Of a DNA stretch of 64,000 nt, positions 9,913 through 17,919 are shown one piece after another. Below the pieces are notes generated by a model. The model was not told the DNA's origin and searched no databases. It saw only the letters and a program-made list of their open reading frames with translations. The stretch comes from an uncultured Eubacterium sp. (GTDB lineage: Bacteria > Bacillota > Clostridia > Peptostreptococcales > Anaerovoracaceae). The position numbers and the translations under genes are program-made. Position 1 is the first letter of the stretch; every line of letters begins with the position of its first letter. The DNA lies in NCBI GenBank assembly GCA_902495595.1, contig CABUXV010000004.1, forward strand, positions 27,661 to 91,660, read 5' to 3'.

Positions 9913-12900
9913 CTATTTTAATTTAGCGATAAGTTCTCCGGCCTTTACCTGCTGACCTTCCTTGATGTATATCTTATCTACCACACCTTTTGCAGTCGCC
10001 AGTATATTGGTCTCCATCTTCATTGCCTCAATTACAGCAATAGGCTGTTTTTCTTCAACTTCATCGCCCTCGTTTATAAGAACTTTTATAATATTTCCCG
10101 GGATATTTGCACCTATTTCACCAGGGTCATCAGGACTCGCATATACGGTTTTAGATGCTGTGGCTTCCACATTGGCAGCCTGATCCTTTACTTTAACAGC
10201 CGTTCTGTTTCCATTGACTTCAAATACGATATTCCTGTATCCGTCTTCATCTGTCTCCCTTATATCGGAAAGTCTTACTACGAGTTCTTTTCCTTCTGCA
10301 ATCTTAACTTCGCATGTTTCTCCCTCTGAAAGACCGTGGAAGAATATATCGCTTCCCATAAGTCTGAAGTTGCCTTCTGTTTCAAGACTCTTGAGATAAT
10401 CTTCAAATACTTTAGGATAAAGAGCATAGCTTAGAGCTTCTTTTTCACTTCCCTCAAGTCCGTGTTTTTCTTCCAGCTGTTTCTTTATTTTGTCAAAATC
10501 TTCATCAGGAAGAAGCTCTCCAGGTCTGCATGTAATAGGTTCCTTTCCGTGAAGCACAAGCTTCTGCAGCTTTTCAGGGAAACCACCCTCAGGCTGACCC
10601 ATCATACCCTCAAAATACGAAACTATTGAATCAGGAAAATCTATATCCTTGGCTTTTTCGTAAATATTCTCAGGCGTAAGTTCATTCTGAACCATAAATA
10701 TAGCCATATCTCCCACAGCTTTTGAGGAAGGTGTAACCTTAACGATATCACCAAGCATCTCATTAACTGCTTTGTACATTTCTTTTACATCGTTGAACTT
10801 ATGACCCAGTCCGAAACTTTCAACCTGTGATTTCAGATTGGAATACTGTCCTCCCGGCATCTCATACTTATATATTTCCGCAGAGCCTGTCATCATGTCG
10901 GATTCGAATCCTGCATATACAGGTCTCACCGCGCCCCAGTAATCCGAAATCTGCTGTATTCCGTCAGGATTGATTCCCGTTTCTCTTTCGGTACTGTCCA
11001 TAGCTGCAACTATCGAATTCAGAGCAGGCTGACTTGTCAGTCCTGACATACTGTTGAATGCAGCGTCTATTATATCTACGCCTGCATGAGCTGCCATCAT
11101 CAGTGTAGCAACTCCGTTGCCGCTCGTATCGTGAGTATGCAGATGAATAGGAATTGAAATCTCATTTTTCAATGCTTCTATCAGCTTTTTAGCAGCCATA
11201 GGTTTGATAAGTCCCGACATATCCTTGATTCCAAGTATATGAGTACCTCTCTTTTCCAGTTCCTTTGCCATCTTCACATAGTAGTTCAGGTTGTATTTTT
11301 CTCTGCTTTCGTCAAGTATATCGCCTGTATAGCAGATGCACGCTTCTGCAACTTTTCCCTGATTCAAAGTTTCATCAAGGGCAACTTCCATTCCCTGTAT
11401 CCAGTTCAGAGAGTCGAATATTCTGAATACATCTATTCCCGATTTGGCTGATTCTTTTACAAATCTTCTTATCACGTTATCAGGATAGTTTTTGTATCCC
11501 ACTGCATTAGCGCCTCTGATAAGCATCTGAAACATGATATTAGGTATTTTCGCACGTAGCGTTTCAAGTCTTTCCCACGGGGATTCTTTCAGAAATCTGT
11601 ACGCAGTATCAAAAGTTGCTCCGCCCCACATTTCAAGTGAAAATAAATCCTTTCCGTAAAGAGCTGTAGCAGGAGCTATTTTTTCCATATCTACAGTTCT
11701 GACTCTTGTTGCCATAAGAGACTGCTGCGCATCTCTCATTGTCGTATCTGTAATAAGAAGTTTTTTCTGTTCCTTAATCCAGTTTACAACTCCCTCAGGA
11801 CCCTTTTCATCTAAAATCTGCTTGGTTCCCGAAAGCTTCGCAATTTCATCAGGCTTGATTCTAGGGAAAACAGGTACGTCAAACTGCGGCTTAACGCCTC
11901 TGTTTCCATTGACATATTTATCGCCCAGGAAAGTGAGCAGTTTGGCTTCCTTATCTTCTCTTACCATTATATTCATGAGTTCAGGATTGTCCTCAATAAA
12001 TCCCGTATCACATTTTCCTGCCTTAAATGTCGGATGATTAAGTACATTAAGAAGGAATGCTCTGTTCGTCTTAACGCCTGTAATCTTCATTTCCTTTATG
12101 GCTCTCTTAGCTTTGCTTGTAGCATCTTTAAAGCTTCTCGCCCATGTGGTTACCTTTACAAGCAAACTGTCATAATATGGAGAAATAGTGGAGTTTACAA
12201 AAGCATTTCCCGCATCAAGTCTTATCCCGTAACCGCCTGCGCTTGTGTATTTCGTTATAACTCCTGTATCAGGAGCAAATCCGTTTATAGGATCCTCCGT
12301 AGTAAGTCTGCACTGTATCGCATATCCTCTTGGCTTTATATCATCCTGACTTTTGATGTTCACTTCATCTGAATCAAGACTGTATCCCTGAGCTATTAAT
12401 ATCTGAGACTGAACAATGTCCACTCCTGTTGTCATCTCGGTAACGGTATGTTCTACCTGAATTCTCGGATTCATCTCTATGAAATAATGATTACCGTCAT
12501 GGTCAACGAGGAATTCAACAGTACCTGCACTCCTGTAATTTACAGCGCGGGCTATCTTAAGAGCATCCCTGCATATGTTCTGTCTCTGCTCTTCCGTAAT
12601 ACTGAGCGCCGGTGTGAACTCAACCACTTTCTGATGTCTTCTCTGTATTGAGCAGTCACGTTCATAAAGATGAACTATATTTCCGTAGTTGTCACCCAGT
12701 ATCTGTACCTCTATGTGTTTAGGTTTTTCAAGATATTTTTCGATAAATATATCATCTATTCCGAAAGCTTTTTTTGCTTCGCTCTTAGCGCTTCTGAACT
12801 GCTCCGCCATTTCCGATTCACTTCGCACGATTCTCATGCCTCTTCCGCCGCCTCCCGCAGCAGCTTTAAGCATTACAGGATATCCGCAGTCCCCGGCAAA

Positions 12901-13356
12901 TTTAATAGCTACATCCTCAGATGGAACGGTTTCCGTAATTCCCGGTATTGTAGGAACGTTAACACTGTTTGCCACAATTTTCGATTTAACCTTATCTCCA
13001 AGCTGATCCATCATATTGTAATCAGGACCTATAAAAACAATGCCTTCTCTTTCACAGGCTTCCGCAAATGTAACATTTTCCGATAAAAATCCGTATCCCG
13101 GATGGATAGCATCGACACCTTTTGCCTTAGCAAGCTCAATAATCTCATCTATTGCCAGATATGCATCAACAGGCGATTTGCCCTTTCCTATCTGATATGA
13201 TTCATCGGCCTTCGTTCTGAACAATGTATTTTTATCTTCTTCCGAATATATTGCTACACTTCTTATTCCCAGTTCTTTGCAGGCTCTGAATATTCTTATA
13301 GCTATTTCGCCTCTGTTGGCAACCAGAACTCGTTTAAACTTTCTCTTATCTTCCAT
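9913..13356 (-). CDS. pyc: Pyruvate carboxylase
   Basis: An 1147-residue single-chain biotin enzyme. In order: biotin carboxylase domain (RVLVANRGEIAIRI at the start, ATP-grasp loop LKAAAGGGGRGMRIV), carboxyltransferase domain (LLITDTTMRDAQQSLMATRV near 530, metal-binding HLHTHDTSGNG) and C-terminal biotinyl domain with EAMKMET near 1112, whose Lys carries biotin. It converts pyruvate and bicarbonate to oxaloacetate, feeding anaplerosis and gluconeogenesis. Length matches the family. The start at 13356 (MEDKRKFKRVL) has AAGGAG 9 nt upstream; a longer in-frame start lacks one. Confidence 0.97.
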   Translation of the reverse strand: MEDKRKFKRVLVANRGEIAIRIFRACKELGIRSVAIYSEEDKNTLFRTKADESYQIGKGKSPVDAYLAIDEIIELAKAKGVDAIHPGYGFLSENVTFAEACEREGIVFIGPDYNMMDQLGDKVKSKIVANSVNVPTIPGITETVPSEDVAIKFAGDCGYPVMLKAAAGGGGRGMRIVRSESEMAEQFRSAKSEAKKAFGIDDIFIEKYLEKPKHIEVQILGDNYGNIVHLYERDCSIQRRHQKVVEFTPALSITEEQRQNICRDALKIARAVNYRSAGTVEFLVDHDGNHYFIEMNPRIQVEHTVTEMTTGVDIVQSQILIAQGYSLDSDEVNIKSQDDIKPRGYAIQCRLTTEDPINGFAPDTGVITKYTSAGGYGIRLDAGNAFVNSTISPYYDSLLVKVTTWARSFKDATSKAKRAIKEMKITGVKTNRAFLLNVLNHPTFKAGKCDTGFIEDNPELMNIMVREDKEAKLLTFLGDKYVNGNRGVKPQFDVPVFPRIKPDEIAKLSGTKQILDEKGPEGVVNWIKEQKKLLITDTTMRDAQQSLMATRVRTVDMEKIAPATALYGKDLFSLEMWGGATFDTAYRFLKESPWERLETLRAKIPNIMFQMLIRGANAVGYKNYPDNVIRRFVKESAKSGIDVFRIFDSLNWIQGMEVALDETLNQGKVAEACICYTGDILDESREKYNLNYYVKMAKELEKRGTHILGIKDMSGLIKPMAAKKLIEALKNEISIPIHLHTHDTSGNGVATLMMAAHAGVDIIDAAFNSMSGLTSQPALNSIVAAMDSTERETGINPDGIQQISDYWGAVRPVYAGFESDMMTGSAEIYKYEMPGGQYSNLKSQVESFGLGHKFNDVKEMYKAVNEMLGDIVKVTPSSKAVGDMAIFMVQNELTPENIYEKAKDIDFPDSIVSYFEGMMGQPEGGFPEKLQKLVLHGKEPITCRPGELLPDEDFDKIKKQLEEKHGLEGSEKEALSYALYPKVFEDYLKSLETEGNFRLMGSDIFFHGLSEGETCEVKIAEGKELVVRLSDIRETDEDGYRNIVFEVNGNRTAVKVKDQAANVEATASKTVYASPDDPGEIGANIPGNIIKVLINEGDEVEEKQPIAVIEAMKMETNILATAKGVVDKIYIKEGQQVKAGELIAKLK

Positions 13357-13433
13357 ATCCCGAGTCTCCTTTCTTTTGCACATTATTTTAATATTTTACC
13401 ACTATTCTCAGAATTTTGCTACTTATATTTTTT

Positions 13434-14264
13434 CTATTGCTCTTTTATGTGTACATCTATCTGTTTATAAGGAATATGAATGCCATGTTCATCAAAGGCA
13501 AGTTTTATATTTTCTTCAAGATAATACTTTACATCCCAGTAATCGGATGTCTTGCACCATACCTTAAGATCCATTTCAACACAGCTTTGGCCATGATTTG
13601 CAACTCCCATGACAGGCTCCGGCTCTGGAAATATGGCAGGATTTTCACTGCATACCCGCTTCATTATTTCCTTGGCCTCGCTTATATCGTCGCTGTACCC
13701 TATTCCAAACGTACAGTCCACTCTCCTATTGTCTTCTTCGCTGTGATTTACAAGAACCGATGTATTTACTATTCCATTCGGTATGGTTATGGTTTTATTG
13801 TCATAGGTTTTCAAAGTAGTCAGAAATAAATCTATATGATGTACCTTTCCTGATACATCTCCTATATCTATAAAGTCATCTTTGCTAAACGGCTTTGTTA
13901 TTATTATCATCACGCCTCCTGCAATATTTGCAAGACTGTCTTTGAGCGCAAGAGCCACCGCTGCTCCCGCAGCTCCTACTACAGCTATTACCGTATGCAT
14001 CTGTATACCTAAAACACCAAGGCACATGGTGATTATCGTTATTATCACAACTGCTTTCATCACATTTTTTATAAATGTATACAAAACGGGGTCTGTGCTG
14101 CTCTTGCTGAGAGCCTTATCGGTAATCTTTAAAAGTATTCTTATGACTATAAGTCCTATACCTATAATCAGAAGAATTTTAATTATTGCCATCACCCATA
14201 TATAAAGCTCTCCCGATTCTGAAAACTTTTCAAATAGCTTTTCGATACCTGTTAGGTTACCCAT
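13434..14264 (-). CDS. mscS: Small-conductance mechanosensitive channel (MscS family)
   Basis: A 276-residue channel with three N-terminal transmembrane helices, the pore-lining helix (GAAGAAVALALKDSLANIAGG, here described as the Gly/Ala-rich TM3) and the beta domain (KPFSKDDFIDI, GKVHHIDLFLTTL, TITIPNG) followed by the cytoplasmic cage. It opens on membrane tension to release solutes after hypo-osmotic shock. Length is close to E. coli MscS (286). The ATG at 14264 has GGAGGAG 9 nt upstream; the TTG further up falls within that site. It is 29 nt from typA, which precedes it on the same strand. Confidence 0.93.
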   Translation of the reverse strand: MGNLTGIEKLFEKFSESGELYIWVMAIIKILLIIGIGLIVIRILLKITDKALSKSSTDPVLYTFIKNVMKAVVIITIITMCLGVLGIQMHTVIAVVGAAGAAVALALKDSLANIAGGVMIIITKPFSKDDFIDIGDVSGKVHHIDLFLTTLKTYDNKTITIPNGIVNTSVLVNHSEEDNRRVDCTFGIGYSDDISEAKEIMKRVCSENPAIFPEPEPVMGVANHGQSCVEMDLKVWCKTSDYWDVKYYLEENIKLAFDEHGIHIPYKQIDVHIKEQ

Positions 14265-14293
14265 ATAAATAAACTCCTCCAATCCCCATTTTG

Positions 14294-16183
14294 CTAATTA
14301 TTCTCTTTTATATTCCTTCCGCTTCTTCTTCTCTCAAGCTCCTTTAAGAATTTCTTCCTGAGTCTGATATCGTCAGGAACTATTTCTACAAGTTCATCGT
14401 CATCTATGAATTCAAGCGCTTCTTCAAGGGTAAATGTTCTTGCGGGAGCGAGCTTTATATTATCATCGCTTCCGGCTGCCCTCATGTTGGTGGCTTTCTT
14501 AGCTTTGCATGGATTTACTACCATATCCTCGCTTCTTGAATTCATTCCTATTATCATGCCCTCATACACTTTTGTACCCGGCTCTATAAACATCTGAACT
14601 CGCTCGCTTATATTGAATATGGCATAGGGCGTTGCGGTGCCTTCCTCCTGTGCTATGGCTACTCCGTTGGTTCTCTGAGGAATATCTCCTGTAAAATCAT
14701 CGAATTTAGCGAAACGTCTGACCATAGTGCCCTCTCCTCTGGTGTCATTTATAAATTCACTTCTGTAGCCGAGAAGTCCTCTTGTGGGGACTATGTATTC
14801 AAGACGTGTAAAGCCGTTTTCACTTTTCATCTCCTGCATCATTCCCTTTCTCAAGTTTAGTTTTGAAATAACCGAACCTGAATACTCATCTGGAACGGAA
14901 AGAACAACTTCTTCAAATGGTTCCTGAACCTGATTTTTATCACCTCTGCGCATTATTACCTCAGGTTTTGACACAGCCAGTTCATAGCCCTCTCTTCTCA
15001 TATTTTCTATAAGTATTGAAAGATGAAGCTCACCTCTTCCCGAAACCTTAAAGCTGTCCGTGGAATCCGTATCTTCCACCTTTAGCCCCACATTGACTTC
15101 CAGCTCTTTGTTCAGCCTCTCCTTTATATGTCTTGAAGTGACGAATTTGCCTACCTTGCCTGCGAAAGGTGATTTGTTTACCATAAAGTACATGGAAAGA
15201 GTCGGCTCCTCTATATGAATCATTTCAAGAGGCTGCGGATCTGCCGTCTCGCATATGGTCTCGCCTATTGATATATCGGCAATACCCGAAACGACAACTA
15301 TGTCGCCGGCTTCCGCCTGCTCTACCGACATACGTTTAAGTCCTCTGTATACAAATACCTGATTTATTTTCTTTTGACGTATTTCTCCGTCTCCTTTTGC
15401 AACAGCAACCACGCTTCCTGCTTTTATTACTCCTTTTGTTACTCTTCCTATTCCAAGTCGTCCTATATAATCGTCATATGCAAGAGCCGATATCTGAAGC
15501 TGCAAAGGTTCTGAATTCTTGTCAGGGTATGGACTTGTATGTTTTATTATGGTTTCAAACAGAGGTGTTATATCAAGACCCTTCATTCCTTTAGCTGTTT
15601 TCTTTATCTTCTCATCTCCGTTTTCAAGATTGATTTCCTTTACATCATCGGGGTCATATACCACTATACCCTGGCGAGCTATTCCGTAAAGTATCGGAAA
15701 ATCAAGCTGCTCGTCATTAGCTTCCAAATCCATGAACAATTCGTATACTTCATCTACAACTTCATCTATTCTGGCATCTTTTTTATCTATCTTATTTATT
15801 AAAAGTATTGGATTTATTCCCTGCTCCAGTGATTTTTTCAATACGAATCTCGTCTGAGGCATAGGGCCCTCGCTGGAATCCACCAACAAAATTACCGTAT
15901 CTACGGTTTTAATGATTCTCTCAACTTCCGATGAAAAATCAGCATGTCCCGGAGTATCGACGATATTTATCTTCACATCGTCATGCATTACAGAACAGTT
16001 CTTGGAATATATGGTTATTCCTCTCTCCCTTTCAATATCATCGCTGTCCATTACACAGTCTACTACCTGTTCATTATCGCGAAATACTCCGCTCTGATTT
16101 AAAAAGGCGTCTACAAGCGTTGATTTTCCCGCATCTACGTGAGCTATAACCGCAATGTTTATTATCTTTTGTTTTTCTGACAT
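14294..16183 (-). CDS. typA: Translational GTPase TypA/BipA
   Basis: A 629-residue ribosome-binding GTPase, slightly longer than the usual ~610 because of a basic C-terminal extension (KELERRRSGRNIKENN). G-domain motifs are intact: AHVDAGKST (G1), RGITI (G2), DTPGHADF (G3), NKIDK (G4). These are followed by EF-G-like domains and the BipA-specific C-terminal domain (NSRSEDMVVNPCKAKKATNM). It acts in 50S assembly and stress or cold adaptation. Upstream is a divergent amidase-like gene. Confidence 0.96.
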   Translation of the reverse strand: MSEKQKIINIAVIAHVDAGKSTLVDAFLNQSGVFRDNEQVVDCVMDSDDIERERGITIYSKNCSVMHDDVKINIVDTPGHADFSSEVERIIKTVDTVILLVDSSEGPMPQTRFVLKKSLEQGINPILLINKIDKKDARIDEVVDEVYELFMDLEANDEQLDFPILYGIARQGIVVYDPDDVKEINLENGDEKIKKTAKGMKGLDITPLFETIIKHTSPYPDKNSEPLQLQISALAYDDYIGRLGIGRVTKGVIKAGSVVAVAKGDGEIRQKKINQVFVYRGLKRMSVEQAEAGDIVVVSGIADISIGETICETADPQPLEMIHIEEPTLSMYFMVNKSPFAGKVGKFVTSRHIKERLNKELEVNVGLKVEDTDSTDSFKVSGRGELHLSILIENMRREGYELAVSKPEVIMRRGDKNQVQEPFEEVVLSVPDEYSGSVISKLNLRKGMMQEMKSENGFTRLEYIVPTRGLLGYRSEFINDTRGEGTMVRRFAKFDDFTGDIPQRTNGVAIAQEEGTATPYAIFNISERVQMFIEPGTKVYEGMIIGMNSRSEDMVVNPCKAKKATNMRAAGSDDNIKLAPARTFTLEEALEFIDDDELVEIVPDDIRLRKKFLKELERRRSGRNIKENN

Positions 16184-16331
16184 TAAAATTTCCTGCTTTC
16201 TCTATTTATTTAAAACCACAAAGCTATATTGCCTGTAATTGTGTTTGACTACAACATTATATTGTAAATCAATATATGCCCTGTGTCAAAAAATAAATGA
16301 AGAGAATAAGCTAAATAAAAAAGGAGTTTTT

Positions 16332-16883
16332 ATGCCTAGTTTATTTTTAAGCCCCTCCGTTCAGGAATACAATCCATATATTGACGGATTGGGCAGCGAA
16401 GAATATTACATGAACTTAATCGCAGATGCCATGGAGCCCTACCTTATAGCTTCGGGAATCTCTTTTACCAGAAACAACCCTTATGATACATTATCCCAGG
16501 CCATTGCACTTTCCAATGCAGGAAATTACGACTTTCATCTGGCTCTTCATTCCAACGCAGCGCCTCCAAGTTTATCGGGACAGATACAAGGCTCTGACAT
16601 ATATTATTATACAACTAGCACAGAAGGCAAAAGAGCAGCGGAAATTTTCCAGGAAAATCTTAAAGTCATATACCCTGACCCTAATAAAGTTCGCACAGTT
16701 CCCAACACAACTTTAGGCGAACTGAGACTTGTAAAAGCGCCGTCAAATCTTATAGAACTTGCATATCACGATAACCGTGAAGATGCTATGTGGATAATAA
16801 ATAATATCAACCTAATTGCCAGAACTCTTGTCCTCGCGCTTACGGAATACTTCGGAATACCATTTCAAGAACCTGCCGTTTAA
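16332..16883 (+). CDS. Amidase_3-fold protein, N-acetylmuramoyl-L-alanine amidase-like
   Basis: A 183-residue protein without signal peptide. Of the Zn-amidase signature, the Glu (GSEEYYMNLIADAM), the second His (HLALHSNAAPP) and the catalytic Glu (SNLIELAYHDN) are recognisable. The first metal-binding His, normally in a GHGG motif at the N-terminus, is replaced by a segment reading EYNPYIDGLG. This variant is, from memory, a conserved clostridial type starting MPSLFLSPS. It may be a cytoplasmic or forespore cell-wall hydrolase, or an inactive homologue. Start at 16332, 5 nt after AAAGGAG; an upstream in-frame ATG lacks a site. Confidence 0.75.
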   Translation: MPSLFLSPSVQEYNPYIDGLGSEEYYMNLIADAMEPYLIASGISFTRNNPYDTLSQAIALSNAGNYDFHLALHSNAAPPSLSGQIQGSDIYYYTTSTEGKRAAEIFQENLKVIYPDPNKVRTVPNTTLGELRLVKAPSNLIELAYHDNREDAMWIINNINLIARTLVLALTEYFGIPFQEPAV

Positions 16884-17147
16884 ATTTCTTCAGCAGATGA
16901 CATAATCCAAATTATCCAAAAACATTGATATAACATGTGTTTTGGATAAAAATCGCCTGTTCGGCCTGCTCTGCCGATTCCAATTATCCAAAACATCTGA
17001 TTTTAAAGCTGTTTTGGTCAAAAACATTGGAATATATTCCATTTTGGTCGATTTTTTATCCAAAACACCCTTGTTTACGTAAGATTTGGTTATTAATATT
17101 TCCCTAACACCTTACGACATCATGATTTTATCCAAATACATATGATA
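16884..17147. repeat. Intergenic cluster of TTATCCAAAA / TTTTGGTC motifs (copy 1)
   Basis: About 260 nt without an ORF but packed with short motifs in both orientations: ATTATCCAAAA (16911), TTTTGGATAAAAATCGC (16940), ATTATCCAAAACA (16983), TTTTGGTCAAAA (17012), TTTTGGTCGA (17042), TTTTTATCCAAAACA (17054) and TTTTATCCAAA (17126), ending at TTTTGGATAT (17156) inside the holin stop region. A second cluster with the same words is at 36257-36535, and GCGATTTTTATCCAAAAC is shared exactly. Function unknown. Confidence 0.7.
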
Positions 17148-17435
17148 CTACGACATTTTGGATATTTTATTTTTAACCTCATCTTTTAACACATCTCCTG
17201 CTTTCGCCGCCGCTGTAAAAGAATTGTTCTTCCACCATGCCCATATGGATACAACAGCTGTTGCTGCCGCTGAAATACCGGAATATATCTCATCATCTGT
17301 AAAGGGCAAAGATTCTCTTCCAAACATAACCATACATTGATTTGCCAAGACTGCAACAAGCGCAATCGTTCTCACAACTGTATCTGCATTTGGTTTTTCC
17401 AGTTTCTTTTTCATTTTTTTAATCGTTCCTTTCAT
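17148..17435 (-). CDS. Phage holin, SPP1/phi-LC3-like
   Basis: A 95-residue protein with two predicted membrane segments (VVRTIALVAVLANQCMVMFG and SAAATAVVSIWAWW) separated by an acidic turn, ending in a charged tail. The WAWWKNNSFTAAAK stretch is typical of SPP1-family holins. It would permeabilise the membrane and release endolysin at the end of the particle cycle. It is the last gene of the tail element, while the only amidase of that element is 12 kb upstream at 29327-30292, so the lysis pair is split. Confidence 0.88.
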   Translation of the reverse strand: MKGTIKKMKKKLEKPNADTVVRTIALVAVLANQCMVMFGRESLPFTDDEIYSGISAAATAVVSIWAWWKNNSFTAAAKAGDVLKDEVKNKISKMS

Positions 17436-17498
17436 TTAATCTATTATCTTAATTATATTTTCTATAGTACATGTTTAATGCTGCCAAGCCGAACATAT

Positions 17499-17807
17499 CT
17501 AGCCTTCCAGGTGTTCCTTTGCCTGCTCATTAAGAAATTTAAAATACTTTTCCTTAGCTTCCTCATAAGCCTCGATACCTTCTTCAACCTCTCCATTTAC
17601 CCGCTTATTTTTTATCGCAACAGCTACTGCATATGAAAGTCTTGCGCACGCCATATTAAGCTCGAGAAGCAGAAGACTTTCCTTTTTTCTGTTTTCTGAT
17701 TTGTACTCCAGACTGCAATCACGCCGTTTTTGTTTTCGCTGTAAAAAATAAACAAGCATTGATATTATAAATGTCTGCGACATACTCAAAATCATGGTTA
17801 AAACCAC
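17499..17807 (-). CDS. Small membrane-anchored phage protein
   Basis: A 102-residue protein with one N-terminal membrane span (LTMILSMSQTFIISMLVYFL), a basic stop-transfer (QRKQKRRD) and a helical, charged C-terminal domain (GIEAYEEAKEKYFKFLNEQA). It starts at GTG 17807, 8 nt after GGGAGG. It lies between the tail-fibre terminator and the holin, the usual place for lysis accessory or holin-partner proteins of clostridial siphophages, but the family is not recognised. Confidence 0.7.
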   Translation of the reverse strand: MVLTMILSMSQTFIISMLVYFLQRKQKRRDCSLEYKSENRKKESLLLLELNMACARLSYAVAVAIKNKRVNGEVEEGIEAYEEAKEKYFKFLNEQAKEHLEG

Positions 17808-17867
17808 AATAAACGCCTCCCTTTGTCTGATTTCAGCACATTATTAAAACAATATTTCACCTATTAC

Positions 17868-17900
17868 AAAAAAGCGGACCGATTGAAAGTCGGTCCGCTT
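17868..17900 (-). terminator. Intrinsic terminator after the tail-fibre gene
   Basis: On the minus strand an 11-bp GC-rich stem (AAGCGGACCGA paired with TCGGTCCGCTT, 7-nt loop) runs into six T residues, 20 nt after the fibre stop codon. It separates the structural tail genes from the two lysis-region genes. Confidence 0.92.
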
Positions 17901-17919
17901 AATTACTTTTATATACAAA

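Noticed and set aside
10900..10930. tRNA-like GGATTCGAATCC word
   Set aside because: Lies inside the pyruvate carboxylase coding sequence, and no cloverleaf can be formed. No tRNA or rRNA gene was found in the window.
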